A stretch of 64,000 nucleotides of DNA from Bradyrhizobium cytisi (lineage in GTDB: Bacteria; Pseudomonadota; Alphaproteobacteria; Rhizobiales; Xanthobacteraceae), in the NCBI RefSeq assembly GCF_008123515.1, contig NZ_VSSR01000019.1, positions 62,001 to 126,000 on the forward strand, given 5' to 3'. The translations under genes were made by a program, and so were the position numbers. The notes below the pieces were generated by a model. That model worked only from the letters and a program-made list of their open reading frames with translations. It was not told the origin of the DNA and ran no database searches. Shown in pieces: positions 33,640 through 44,546 of this stretch. The stretch's first letter is position 1. Each line of letters begins with the position of its first letter.

Positions 33640-34977
33640 TTACGTCAGCGACACCACGCCCTTCGGTTCAGCGGCCTGCGGAGTCGCACCGCGCGTCAGC
33701 CTCGCGCGCTCCGTGTTCGGCCAGAGCAAGAGCAAGCCGAGCAGGCCGGAGCCGACCATGATCACGGCGTTGATGGTGAAGCCGGTCATGTAGCCGTCGA
33801 CCATGCTGCCGGCGCGCTGGATCACGGTGCCCATCACGTTCGGCGCGATGATGCCCGAGAGCGTGTAGAGCGCGCCGTAGATCGCGAGGATCGCGCCGCG
33901 CTGCGAGGCCGGGGTAAATTCACCGAGCATCGGCGGGCAGACGACGTAGATCGCGCCGCAGAGCCCAGGGCCGACCACAAGCATCGCGATCTTCAGCCCC
34001 ACACCCGGGGCGTACGGCATCGCCGCCAGGATCAGGCCGCCGATGATCAGCGGCACCGAGCCGAGCACGCCGCGGGAGACACGAGTCGTGTAGCCGCGCG
34101 CCATCATCACCTGCGAGATCCAGCCGGTCAGGATGACGACGGTGGCGCCGAACACCCAGGGCAGGATCGAGATCCAGCCGGCGTCCGATTGCGAGAAGCC
34201 AAGCCCCTTGACGATGAAGGACGTGAACCAAGTGAGACCCAGCGACAGCGCCCAATAGGCGCCGAAGGTCGCGGCCACGCAGCCGATGAAAGTGCGCGAG
34301 GTGAGCAGCTGGACGTAGGGAATTTTCGTCTCTGTGGCCGCGAGGACCTGTGTGTTCTCGAGCGGACCTTCCTTGCCGAAGGTGAGCCAGGCGCAAACCC
34401 AGATCAGGCCGACCACGCCGAGCGCGCCGAAGGCATAGTGCCAGGAATGGTTGACAATGATCCAGTTCAGCATCGGCACGGCGAGGATGACGCCGAAGGC
34501 CGAGCCCTGCGTCAGGATCGCGGTCGGCAGCGTGCGCTTCTCGTCGGGGAACCATTTGTAGATGGCGTGCATCGCCACCGAAGCCGCCGGACCTTCGCCG
34601 GCGCCGAGCACGATGCGGCAGATCAAGAGCGTGGTGAAGGAAACGGTGCCGACCATCGGAAACTGCGCCAGCGCCCAGATCACGGCGAGCGTCAGCAGCA
34701 CCCAGCGCGTCGCCACCTTGTTGACGATGAAGCCGACCACGATGGCCGAGATCGAGAACAGGAAGAAGAACGACGAGCCGAGAAAGCCGAACTGCTCCGG
34801 CTCGAGCTTCAAATCGGTCATGATCGGAACGCCGGCGAGGCCGACGACGATCTTGTCGGCGAAGTTCACCAGCATGAACAGAAACAGGAGGAATGTGACC
34901 GTCCAGGCGCCCTTTGGCGTTTCCGCAGCCGTCCCCGTGGTCTTGCTTGCCGCTATGGGCGTTCCCTGAGCGCTCAT
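33640..34977 (-). CDS. MFS transporter (anion:cation symporter, ACS-like)
   Basis: The 445-residue protein starts at the ATG at 34977 (MSAQGTPIAAS). FLFMLVNFADKIVVGLAG and LGAGEGPAASVAMHAIYKWFPDEKR match the ACS group, whose known members carry organic acids such as glucarate or phthalate. There are about twelve membrane segments. An open frame upstream to 35115 is not needed. The 72-base gap to the convergent MFS gene is the one convergent gap without a full palindromic repeat, only a fragment of one. Confidence 0.85.
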   Translation of the reverse strand: MSAQGTPIAASKTTGTAAETPKGAWTVTFLLFLFMLVNFADKIVVGLAGVPIMTDLKLEPEQFGFLGSSFFFLFSISAIVVGFIVNKVATRWVLLTLAVIWALAQFPMVGTVSFTTLLICRIVLGAGEGPAASVAMHAIYKWFPDEKRTLPTAILTQGSAFGVILAVPMLNWIIVNHSWHYAFGALGVVGLIWVCAWLTFGKEGPLENTQVLAATETKIPYVQLLTSRTFIGCVAATFGAYWALSLGLTWFTSFIVKGLGFSQSDAGWISILPWVFGATVVILTGWISQVMMARGYTTRVSRGVLGSVPLIIGGLILAAMPYAPGVGLKIAMLVVGPGLCGAIYVVCPPMLGEFTPASQRGAILAIYGALYTLSGIIAPNVMGTVIQRAGSMVDGYMTGFTINAVIMVGSGLLGLLLLWPNTERARLTRGATPQAAEPKGVVSLT

Positions 34978-35078
34978 CGTTCTCCCCGTATGTTCTTTTG
35001 GCACTTTTATGATTTGGCCGTTGCTGGAGCTAACAACGGCTTGAACGGCAACGCAACCCCGGCATTTCCACGGCAAGT

Positions 35079-35770
<692 letters not shown>

Positions 35771-35774
<4 letters not shown>

Positions 35775-38233
35775 GACGCGCGCTGTGGGTGCTCGCGGTG
35801 CTGCTCAGCCATTGGCGTCGGCACAGGATGCAGTTTGCGACGCTTCTGATCGGGCTGATCGCGGCGACTGCGCTGTGGAGCGGCGTGCAGGCGATCAACC
35901 AGCAGGCCCGCAGCGCCTATGACCGCGCGGCCGCGACGTTTGGCGGCGTGCGCACGGCCACGCTGGTCGCGTCCAACGCGGCGACCTTCCCGCAAGACCT
36001 GTTCATAAAACTCCGGCGCGCGGGCTGGCCGGTTTCGCCGGTGCTGGAAGGCCGGGTTCAAATCAATGGACGCGCGATGCGGCTGCTCGGCATCGAGCCG
36101 GTGACGCTGCCGGCTGACGTCGGCAACGCGCCGCGCCTCGGGGCGGCGGATCTCAGCAGTTTCGTTGCCGCGCCCGGCCAGACGCTGGTCGCGCAGGAGA
36201 CGCTGAACGATCTGCACGAGCAAGACGGCGCGACGCCCTCGATCAGCAGCGGCGCAAAGCTGCCGCCACTACACGTGCAGCCGCAGCTCGTGCCCGACGT
36301 GCTGGTGGTCGACATCGGCGTTGCGCAGCGGCTCCTGAACAAACCCGATCAGCTGTCGCGCCTGCTGATCGGCGAGGCGAAGGGCAAGCCGGCGCAGCTC
36401 GCCAGTGTCGTCGGCGACCAATTGCAGCGGGTCGAGCCAACCGCGGAGACCGAGCTGGAACGGCTGACCGACAGCTTCCATCTCAACCTCACCGCCTTCG
36501 GCCTGTTGTCGTTCTTCGTCGGCCTCTTCATCGTCAACTCGGCCGTGGGCCTCGCCTTCGAGCAGCGGCTGCCGATGCTGCGGACCTTGCGGGCCTGCGG
36601 CGCCTCGGCGCGGCTGGTTAATACGGTGCTGGTGGTCGAGCTGGTGGCGCTGGCGCTGGTCGCCGGCCTGATCGGGCTCGTCTGCGGCTACTTCATCGCG
36701 GCCGCGCTGCTGCCCGACGTGGCGGCGTCACTGCGCGGGCTCTATGGCGCGCAAATTCCGGGGCAGCTCACGTTAAAGCCTGAATGGTGGCTCGCCGGGA
36801 TCGGCATCAGCGTCGCGGGCGCGCTTGTGGCGGCCGCGACCAGCCTGATCAAGGCTGTCAGGATGCCGGTGCTGGCGACCGCGCAGCCGTACGCCTGGCA
36901 GCAGCGGCAGCGGCGCTGGCTGATCCTGCAAAGCGTTGCGGCCTGCGCCGTGCTCGCGGTCGCGCTGTTGCTGCTTCATTACGGGCAATCGCTGATCGCG
37001 GGCTTTGGCGTGCTGGCAGCCTTGATGTTCGGCGCGGCGCTGATCCTGCCGGCCTTCCTCGAGATACTCCTGCTCGCCGGCCAGCATTTTGCGCGCGGGC
37101 CGTTGGCGCTGTGGTTCTGGGCGGACAGCCGGCAGCAGCTGTCCGGATTGTCGCTGGCGCTGATGGCGCTGCTGCTTGCGCTCGCCGTCAACGTCGGGGT
37201 ATCCACCATGGTGGAGACGTTCAGCCGCACCTTTGTCGGCTGGCTCGATGGACGGCTCGCCGCCGACGTCTACATCAGCGCCGCCGACAATGCGCAAGGC
37301 ACGGCTATCCGCAACTGGCTGAAGGACCGCAGCGAGGTTCAGGCGATCCTGCCGGGCGGGCGCGCGGAGACGCAGGTTCAGGGACAGCCGGTGGAGCTGC
37401 TCGGCCTGCCCGATCACGCGCTCTATCGCGAGCGCTGGCCGCTGCTGGAGAACGCGCCGCGCGCCTGGACGCAACTGGTGCCGGGCAATGCCGCCTTCAT
37501 CAGCGAGCAGCTGAGCCGCCGCTTGAACGTCCGCGTCGGCGATGTCATCGAGGTGCCGGCGCCGGGCGGGACCTGGGAGCTCGACATCGTCGGCATCTAT
37601 GCCGATTACGGCAATCCCAAGGGACAGCTCGCGGTGAATGTCGCGGCGCTGATCCGGCAGTTTCCGCAAACGCCGCAGACGCGGATCGGGCTTATTGTGC
37701 CGCGGGACAGGATTCCCGGCTTGATCGCAGCACTGCAGAAACAGTTCGCGCTCGACGACCGCGCCGTGGCCGACCAGGCGACGGTGAAGGCCGAATCGAT
37801 CCGCATCTTCAAGCGCACCTTTGCGGTGACGTCGGCGCTGAATGCCTTCACGCTCGGCGTCGCCGGCATCGCGCTGTTGACCAGCCTGCTGACGCTGGCG
37901 AACTCCCGTCTGCCGCAGCTCGCGCCGCTCTGGGCGATCGGCATCACCCGGCCGCGCCTGGCCGCGATCGAGCTGACCAAGACGCTGTCGGTTGCGCTGT
38001 TCACGTCGCTGCTGGCCGTGCCGCTCGGGCTTCTGGTGGCGTGGTGCCTGATCGCGATCGTCAATGTGAAGGCGTTCGGCTGGCGGCTGCCATTCCATGT
38101 GTTTCCGCTGCAACTGGTCGAGCTGGTCACGGTCGCGCTGATCGCCTCGCTGCTGGCCGCGCTGCTGCCGGTGTTGCGGCTGGCGCGGATGCAGCCGGCA
38201 AGCCTCGTCAAGGTGTTCGCCAATGAGCGCTGA
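35771..38233 (+). CDS. FtsX-like ABC permease (YbbP/AttFG type)
   Basis: The 820-residue protein has about ten membrane segments in two FtsX units. The first has an N-terminal anchor, a periplasmic domain of about 200 residues, then LLSFFVGLFIVNSAVGLAFEQRLPMLRTLRACGAS. The second starts near residue 470 and ends with PLGLLVAWCLIAIVN and LPVLRLARMQPASLVKVF, the usual end of the family. It works with the ATPase upstream as a mechanotransmitting or lipid/lipoprotein-handling ABC system. The next gene, an AttH-type protein, overlaps by 11 bases. Confidence 0.88.
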
Positions 38234-39305
38234 CAAACTCTCGCGGCGCGCCTTTGCCGGCGGCATCGCCGCGCTCGCGCTTGCACGCCGCGCACATGCG
38301 CAAGGCTATGCCGGGCTCGGCGAGGCCGCCGACGGCTTTGCGAAGGTCACGCCTGGAAAGGTGTTCGCCTTCCCCGCCGATCACGGGCCACATCCGGCGT
38401 TTCGCATCGAATGGTGGTATCTGACGGCGAATCTGGTCGACAGCAATGGCGCTGCTTGCGGGCTGCAATGGACGCTGTTTCGCCAGGCCGCAAAGCCGGG
38501 GCCACAAGGCGAAGGCTGGGCCAATCAGCAGATCTGGATGGCGCACGCCGCGGTGACGCGCGCCGACACGCACCGCTTCAACGAGCTGTTTTCGCGCGGC
38601 GGCATCGGTCAGGCCGGCGTCGAGGCAAAGCCGCTCGCGGCCTGGATCGACGATTGGGAGATGAAGGGATCCGAGCGCACCGACGATCGCAGCCTCTCGC
38701 CGGTGACGCTGAAGGCATCCGGCACCGACTTCAACTATGCGCTCACGCTTGAAGCGGATCGCCCGGTCGTCTTGCAGGGCGACGGCGGCTATAGCCGCAA
38801 GTCCGAACGCGGACAGGCATCCTACTATTACAGCCAGCCGTTCTACCGTGCGCGCGGCACCCTCAGCGTCGACGACAAGCCGGTCGACGTCTCCGGCGAG
38901 GCCTGGATGGACCGGGAATGGAGCAGCCAGCCGCTCGACACCGATCAGACCGGCTGGGACTGGCTGTCGCTGCATCTTTCCTCCGGCGACAAGCTGATGC
39001 TGTACCGGCTGCGCCAGAAGGACGGCAAGGATTATCCGTTCGGCAACTGGATCGGTGCCGACGGCCGCACGCAGATGATTGCGGGTGGCGACATCCAGAT
39101 GACTCCGAAAGCGACCGTCGATGTCGCGGGGCGCAAGCTGCCGGTCGAGTGGCAGATCGCGATCCCGTCACGATCCTTCTCGATTGCCTGTAAGCCGCTC
39201 AATCCCCGAGCATGGATGGGGACCGGCTTCTCCTATTGGGAGGGACCGATCAGCTTTACCGGCACGCATGCCGGTGTTGGCTATCTCGAGCTGACCGGCT
39301 ATTGA
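38223..39305 (+). CDS. AttH/CrtC-like lipocalin-fold protein, Tat-exported
   Basis: The 360-residue protein has a twin-arginine signal (LSRRAFAGGIAALALARRAHA). The mature part has FPADHGPHPAFRIEWWYLTANL, ANQQIWMAHAAVTRAD, QPFYRARGTLSVD and GEAWMDREWSSQPLDTDQTGWDW, which define the AttH (hydroxyneurosporene-synthase-like) family. These often stand beside LolD/FtsX ABC genes, as here, and are thought to bind a lipid in the periplasm. The real substrate is not known. Confidence 0.88.
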   Translation: MSADKLSRRAFAGGIAALALARRAHAQGYAGLGEAADGFAKVTPGKVFAFPADHGPHPAFRIEWWYLTANLVDSNGAACGLQWTLFRQAAKPGPQGEGWANQQIWMAHAAVTRADTHRFNELFSRGGIGQAGVEAKPLAAWIDDWEMKGSERTDDRSLSPVTLKASGTDFNYALTLEADRPVVLQGDGGYSRKSERGQASYYYSQPFYRARGTLSVDDKPVDVSGEAWMDREWSSQPLDTDQTGWDWLSLHLSSGDKLMLYRLRQKDGKDYPFGNWIGADGRTQMIAGGDIQMTPKATVDVAGRKLPVEWQIAIPSRSFSIACKPLNPRAWMGTGFSYWEGPISFTGTHAGVGYLELTGY

Positions 39306-39332
39306 ACCGCGACTTGTTCAAAAGGATTTGCG

Positions 39333-39722
39333 ATGTATCACCTCACCGCCCTCGTCACGCTGCTGGCGATCCTGTTTTTCTTCTTCACTTGCATGAACGT
39401 CTCGCGGTCGCGCACCAAGACGGGCATCAAGGTGCCGGCGATGTCGGGCCATCCCGATTTCGAGCGCGCTTTCCGTATCCAGATGAACACGCTGGAATGG
39501 ATGCCGATTTTCCTGCCGTCGCTCTGGTTGTTCGCGATCTATATCAGCGACGCGATTGCGGCAGGCATCGGCGCGGTCTGGATCATCGGCCGCATCGTCT
39601 ATTTCGTCGGCTATTCGCAGGCCGCCGCCAAGCGCGGCCCGGGCTTTGCGATCCAGGGCACCGCCGCCATCGCGCTGTGGGCGGGGGCGCTGGGCGCGGT
39701 GGTGCTAAGGTTGGTCTCGTGA
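39333..39722 (+). CDS. MAPEG-family membrane protein
   Basis: The 129-residue protein has four membrane segments. PAMSGHPDFERAFRIQMNTLEWMPIFLPSLWLF is the MAPEG signature segment with the E-R-x-x-R-x-x-N-x-x-E pattern that binds glutathione. The family includes glutathione S-transferases and leukotriene synthases. It lies 27 bases after attH and may belong to the same operon. Confidence 0.87.
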   Translation: MYHLTALVTLLAILFFFFTCMNVSRSRTKTGIKVPAMSGHPDFERAFRIQMNTLEWMPIFLPSLWLFAIYISDAIAAGIGAVWIIGRIVYFVGYSQAAAKRGPGFAIQGTAAIALWAGALGAVVLRLVS

Positions 39723-39744
39723 AAGCGCGGCATCACACGCGCTC

Positions 39745-39874
39745 GTGTCCCGGGCGCGGTGCAGCGTGTAACGCTGCGCCGCTGAACCGGGACCCAATCC
39801 GGCTGCAAAACCTGGAGAAGCATGGGTCCCGGCTCTGCGCAGCAACGCTACGCGTTGCAGCGCGTCCGGGACAC
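39745..39874. repeat. Intergenic palindromic repeat, family D (GTGTCCCGG type)
   Basis: GTGTCCCGGGCGCG at the left and CGCGTCCGGGACAC at the right are inverted, with internal GGGACCCA / TGGGTCCC arms. It fills the gap between the convergent MAPEG and binding-protein genes. Other copies are at 41193-41334 and 54705-54799. Confidence 0.85.
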
Positions 39875-39882
39875 AAGCCCCC

Positions 39883-41073
39883 TCACTTCGTCAGCGGGCA
39901 GCCGCTTTCCTTGGCGGTGAAGAACGCCTTGTCGCCGGGGACGGTCGCGAGTTCCTTGTAGTAATCCCACGGCTTCTTCGATTCCGACGGCTTCTTGACC
40001 TCGAACAGATACATGTCGTGGACCATGCGGCCGTTCTCGAGCACCTTGCCCTTGGCGAAGGCGTCATCGACCGGCAACTCCTTCAGCTTCTTGGCGACGG
40101 CTTCAGTGTCCTTGGTGCCGGCGGCCTTCACCGCCTTGAGATAGCTCAGCGTCGCCGAATAGGTGCCGGCGTGGATCATGCTCGGCATCCTCCCGGTGCG
40201 CTTGAAGAAGCGTTCGGAGAAGGCGCGGGTCTGGTCGTCATGATCCCAATAGAAGCCTTCGGTGAGAACGAGGCCCTGGGCCGCCTGCAAGCCGAGCCCG
40301 TTGACTTCGCTGATCGTCATCAAGAGGCCGGCGAGCTTCTGGCCGCCGGAGACGATGCCGAACTCGGCCGCCTGCTTGATCGAATTGGTGGTGTCGAGGC
40401 CGGCATTGGCAAGGCCAACGATCTTCGCCTTCGAGCTCTGCGCCTGGAGCAGGAAGGAGGAGAAGTCCGAGGAGTTGAGCGGCACGCGGACCGAGCCGAC
40501 CACCTTGCCGCCATTGGCAGTGACGATCTCGCTGGTGTCCTTCTCCAGCGCATAGCCGAAGGCGTAGTCCGCGGTGAGGAAGAACCAGGTGTCGCCGCCG
40601 GCTTTCGTCAGCGCGCCGCCGGTGCCGACAGCGAGCGCGCGGGTGTCGTAGGCCCAGTGGAAGCCGTAGGGCTGGCAGGCATCCCCGGTGAGACGCGAGG
40701 TCGCGGCGCCCACAACGATGTCGATCTTCTTCTTATCCTTCGAGAGCTCATGGATCGCGAGCGCGACCGAGGAGGTCGTCAGCTCCGTAATCATGTCGAC
40801 ATTCTCGACGTCGTACCAGCGCCGCGCGATGGACGTGGCGAGGTCGGGCTTGTTCTGGTGATCGGCGGTGACCATCTCGATCTTCTGGCCGAGCACCTCG
40901 CCACCAAAATCCTCGATCGCCATCTTGGCCGCTTCGACCGAGTACTTGCCGCCGTAATCGGCGTAGACGCCGGACTGGTCGTTAAGGATTCCGATCTTGA
41001 CGCCTTGCGCGGAGGCCGGCGCGGCCAGCAAAAGGGCCCACGTTGCGACAGCAGCCAAAAGTGCTGATTTCAT
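39883..41073 (-). CDS. Branched-chain amino-acid ABC substrate-binding protein (LivJ-like, family 6), orphan
   Basis: The 396-residue periplasmic protein has a Sec signal (LLAAVATWALLLAAPASAQ). VKIGILNDQSGVYADYGGKYSVEAAKMA is the classic start, then LLMTISEVNGLGLQAAQGLVLTEGFYWD and HAGTYSATLSYLKAVKAAGT. No liv permease or ATPase genes are adjacent. The ligand may not be an amino acid: many rhizobial relatives bind aromatic or short acids. Confidence 0.87.
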   Translation of the reverse strand: MKSALLAAVATWALLLAAPASAQGVKIGILNDQSGVYADYGGKYSVEAAKMAIEDFGGEVLGQKIEMVTADHQNKPDLATSIARRWYDVENVDMITELTTSSVALAIHELSKDKKKIDIVVGAATSRLTGDACQPYGFHWAYDTRALAVGTGGALTKAGGDTWFFLTADYAFGYALEKDTSEIVTANGGKVVGSVRVPLNSSDFSSFLLQAQSSKAKIVGLANAGLDTTNSIKQAAEFGIVSGGQKLAGLLMTISEVNGLGLQAAQGLVLTEGFYWDHDDQTRAFSERFFKRTGRMPSMIHAGTYSATLSYLKAVKAAGTKDTEAVAKKLKELPVDDAFAKGKVLENGRMVHDMYLFEVKKPSESKKPWDYYKELATVPGDKAFFTAKESGCPLTK

Positions 41074-41192
41074 CTGTTAACTCCCAGCAGTGTTCTATTT
41101 TGAAATCGCGCGGAGTGTAATGAAGAAGACTGCCGCTGCCCATCGATTTTGCGTAGGTCGTTAGTATGGAGGTGGGTGCCACATTCTGCACT

Positions 41193-41334
41193 GTCGTCCC
41201 GGACAAGCGCAGCGAAGCGGAGCGCAGATCCGGGACCCATAGCCACAGGGAGAAGTTTGGCACGAAGCTGATAACTCCGAGTCTTCGCCAAATCTATTCC
41301 TGTGGTTATGGGTCCCGGCCTTCGCCGGGACGAC
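41193..41334. repeat. Intergenic palindromic repeat, family D
   Basis: GTCGTCCCGGACAAGCGCAG at the left and GCCGGGACGAC at the right, with CGGGACCCATA / TATGGGTCCCG inside. It separates the orphan binding protein from the RND genes. Confidence 0.8.
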
Positions 41335-41375
41335 GGCGAGAATGTGGATACGCCATTGGCAACGAGCGGCGCTTG

Positions 41376-44300
41376 TCAGCCCGCAGCCTCCACCTTCGGC
41401 TTCCCGTCGTTCCGCCCTTCCGCCAGGTTCCGCACCACCACATAGAAGATCGGCGTGAACAGCAGCCCGAACAGCGTGACGCCGATCATGCCGAAGAAGA
41501 CGGCGACGCCGACGGCCTGACGCATCTCCGAGCCTGAACCGGACGAGATCACCAGCGGCAGCACGCCGAGGATGAACGCGAACGACGTCATCAGGATCGG
41601 TCGCAGCCGCAGGCGGCAGGCTTCGATCACCGCCTCCAGCCGCGGCTTGCCTTCGAGCTCGATATCGCGTGCGAACTCGACAATCAGGATCGCATTTTTC
41701 GCCGCCAATCCCACCAGCACGACGAAGCCGATCTGGGTGAGGATGTTGACGTCCTGGCCCATGATGCGCACGCCGATGGTGGCAGCGAGCAGGCACATCG
41801 GCACGATCAGGATCACCGCAAACGGCAAGGTCCAGCTGCCATATTGCGCGGCGAGCACGAGATAGACGAACAGCACGCAGATCGGGAAGATGTAGAGGCC
41901 GGCATTGCCGCCGGTGACCTGCTGATAGGACAGGTCGGTCCATTCGAAGGTGAAGCCGCTCGGCAAGGTATCGTCGGCGAGCTTCTTGATGGCGTTGAGC
42001 GCGGTGGTCGAGCTGGTGCCCGGCGCCGGCTCGCCCTGCAGCTCGGACGCCGCGTAGAGATTGTAGCGCGCGACGCGGTCGGGGCCCGAAACGTCTTTAA
42101 AGTCGACCACGCTGCCGAGCATCACCATGTCGCCGGAGGCATTTCGCGTGCGCAAGCGCGAGAGATCGGCGGGCTCTTTGCGGAACGGGAAATCAGCCTG
42201 CGCGGTGACGTGATAGGTGCGGCCGAACAGGTTGAAGTCGTTGACATAGGTCGATCCGAAATAGGTCTGGATCGTGTCGTTGATGTTGGCGATGGGCACG
42301 CCGAGCTTCTGCGCCTTGGTGCGGTCGATGTCGACGAACAGCTGCGGCGTATTGGCCGAGAACGGCGAGAACACCGTGGGGCCTAGGAGCAAGGGCGATT
42401 TGCGCGCGGCGGCGACGAGTTCGTCGGTTGCTGACGCCAGCAACTCGGGCCCGCGACCCTGGCGATCCTGGATGCGGATGGTGAAGCCGCCGCCGGTGCC
42501 GATGCCGGGCACGGCCGGCGGTGGAATGACGATGATGAACGCGCTCTGGATCGCGGCGAGACGCTTGCGCAACTCCGCCGTGATGGCGTTCGCCGTCAGC
42601 CCTTTCTTGATGCGCGCCTCTGGCTCATCGAACACCGGAAACAGCGCTGCCGCATTGCCGGCCTGCGTGCGCGTCGCGCCGGAGAAGCCGGCGAAGGCGG
42701 CAACGCGGATGATGCCCGGCGTATCCAGCGAGATCCGCTCGATCTCGCGCACGATCTCGGTGGTCCGCGCCAGCGACGCCGCGCCCGGCAATTGCACGGA
42801 GACGATGACGTAGCCGCGGTCCTGCGCGGGGATGAAGCCCTGCGACGTGGTCCCGATCAGCCATCCTGCGCTGCCGATCAGAACGACATAGATCAGGATC
42901 ATCACCACCGAATGCCGGATCACGAAATTGGCGACACCAGCGTAGCCGTGTGCCAACCGGTCGAACACGCGGTTGAAGGCTCCCGTAAAGGCGTTCCAGC
43001 CGCGCGCGACCAGATTCCAGGCGGCGGGGGGCCGCTTCTCCTCATGGGGCGTCAAAATCTGCGAGGCCAGCGCCGGCGACAGCGTCAGCGAGCAGAAGCA
43101 GGAGATCGCGGTCGCAACCGCGATGGTCACAGCGAATTGCTGGAAGAACTGCCCGGATATGCCGCCCAGGAACGCCGTCGGCACGAACACCGCGCAGAGC
43201 ACCAGTGCGATCGAGACCAGCGCGCCGCCGACCTCCTCCATCGTCTTCAGCGCGGCATCGCGCCGGCTCAAGCCGTGCTCGAGATGGCGTTCGACATTCT
43301 CGACCACGACGATGGCGTCGTCGACGACGATGCCGACGGCGAGCACGAGACCAAACAGCGTCAGATTGTTGATGGAGAAGCCGAGCGCCGCCATCACCGC
43401 GAAGGTGCCGACCAGCGACACTGGAATGGCGATGATCGGGATGATCGCAGGCCGCCATCCTTGCAGGAAAACCAGCACGACGACCACCACGAGCAGCATG
43501 GCCTCGTAGATGGTCTTGATCAGCTCATGGACGGACTGCGCGATGAACTCGGTCGGATTGTAGCCGATATTGTAGTCGAGCCCCTTCGGAAAGCTCTCCT
43601 TGAGCTTCGTCATGGTGTCGGAGATGTTCTTTGCCGTCGCGAGCGCGTTCGATCCCGGCCGCTGCGTCACCAGCATGGCGACCGCGGATTTGCGCAGCAG
43701 GAAGCTGTTGGTGGAATAGGCCAGCGCGCCGAGCTCGATGCGGGCGACGTCGCGCAGCCGAACCGTGCGGCCATCGGAGCCGGCCTTGATCAGGATGTCC
43801 TCGAACTGCCTCTGGTCCTTCAACCGTCCGGTGAAAACGAGGTTGGGCTGAAAGGCCCGGTCGGCGATCGGCGGCTCGGCGATCTGGCCGCCCGCAATCT
43901 GCACGTTCTGCGCACGGATCGCGGCCAGCACCTCGGTCGAAGTCAGGCCGAGATTGGCAATGCGATCAGGATCGAGCCACAGCCGCATCGAATAGTCGCG
44001 TGCGCCAAAGATCTGGATGTCGCCGACACCGTCGATGCGCAGCAGCTGGTCGCGGACCTGGAGCAGCGCGTAGTTGGAGATGTAGAGCTGGTCGAACGTG
44101 TCGTCGGGCGACAGCATGAACACGACCATCAAAATGTCAGGCGAGTTCTTGCGGGTGACGACGCCGTTGCGCTGCACCTCGTCCGGCAGCTGCGGCTGCG
44201 CGATCGCGACGCGGTTCTGCACCAGCACCTGCGCCTTGTCGAGATCGGTGCCCAGCTTGAAGGTCACGGTGATGGTAAGCTGGCCGTTCGAGGTCGCCTG

Positions 44301-44546
44301 GCTGTAGAGATACAGCATGTCCTCGACGCCGTTGATCTGCTGCTCGATCGGCGCGGCAACCGTGTCGGACACGGTTTGCGCCGAGGCGCCCGGATATTGC
44401 GTGGTGACGACGACCGTCGGCGGCACCACTTGCGGATATTCGGAGACCGGCAGCGTGGAGTAGGCGAGCGCGCCGACGATCAGGAGCACGATCGACAGCA
44501 CCATCGCCAGGATGGGCTGGTTGATGGAGAGACGGCCAAGATTCAT
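41376..44546 (-). CDS. RND-family multidrug efflux inner-membrane pump (HAE1, AcrB/MexB-like)
   Basis: The 1,056-residue protein has twelve membrane segments and the two large periplasmic loops. Near residues 395-425 LVLAVGIVVDDAIVVVENVE carries the two proton-relay aspartates, and GLAAKNAILIVEFARDIE carries the relay lysine. RLSINQPILAMVLSIVLLIVG is the first segment. The length is normal. It overlaps the periplasmic adaptor gene by four bases. No outer-membrane channel gene follows, so a shared TolC-type protein is expected elsewhere. The substrate range is not known. Confidence 0.93.
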   Translation of the reverse strand: MNLGRLSINQPILAMVLSIVLLIVGALAYSTLPVSEYPQVVPPTVVVTTQYPGASAQTVSDTVAAPIEQQINGVEDMLYLYSQATSNGQLTITVTFKLGTDLDKAQVLVQNRVAIAQPQLPDEVQRNGVVTRKNSPDILMVVFMLSPDDTFDQLYISNYALLQVRDQLLRIDGVGDIQIFGARDYSMRLWLDPDRIANLGLTSTEVLAAIRAQNVQIAGGQIAEPPIADRAFQPNLVFTGRLKDQRQFEDILIKAGSDGRTVRLRDVARIELGALAYSTNSFLLRKSAVAMLVTQRPGSNALATAKNISDTMTKLKESFPKGLDYNIGYNPTEFIAQSVHELIKTIYEAMLLVVVVVLVFLQGWRPAIIPIIAIPVSLVGTFAVMAALGFSINNLTLFGLVLAVGIVVDDAIVVVENVERHLEHGLSRRDAALKTMEEVGGALVSIALVLCAVFVPTAFLGGISGQFFQQFAVTIAVATAISCFCSLTLSPALASQILTPHEEKRPPAAWNLVARGWNAFTGAFNRVFDRLAHGYAGVANFVIRHSVVMILIYVVLIGSAGWLIGTTSQGFIPAQDRGYVIVSVQLPGAASLARTTEIVREIERISLDTPGIIRVAAFAGFSGATRTQAGNAAALFPVFDEPEARIKKGLTANAITAELRKRLAAIQSAFIIVIPPPAVPGIGTGGGFTIRIQDRQGRGPELLASATDELVAAARKSPLLLGPTVFSPFSANTPQLFVDIDRTKAQKLGVPIANINDTIQTYFGSTYVNDFNLFGRTYHVTAQADFPFRKEPADLSRLRTRNASGDMVMLGSVVDFKDVSGPDRVARYNLYAASELQGEPAPGTSSTTALNAIKKLADDTLPSGFTFEWTDLSYQQVTGGNAGLYIFPICVLFVYLVLAAQYGSWTLPFAVILIVPMCLLAATIGVRIMGQDVNILTQIGFVVLVGLAAKNAILIVEFARDIELEGKPRLEAVIEACRLRLRPILMTSFAFILGVLPLVISSGSGSEMRQAVGVAVFFGMIGVTLFGLLFTPIFYVVVRNLAEGRNDGKPKVEAAG

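Noticed and set aside
36773..38266. Long frames in both other phases over the FtsX-like permease
   Set aside because: Typical of high-GC coding DNA; the composition is R/Q/H-rich and there are no membrane segments.
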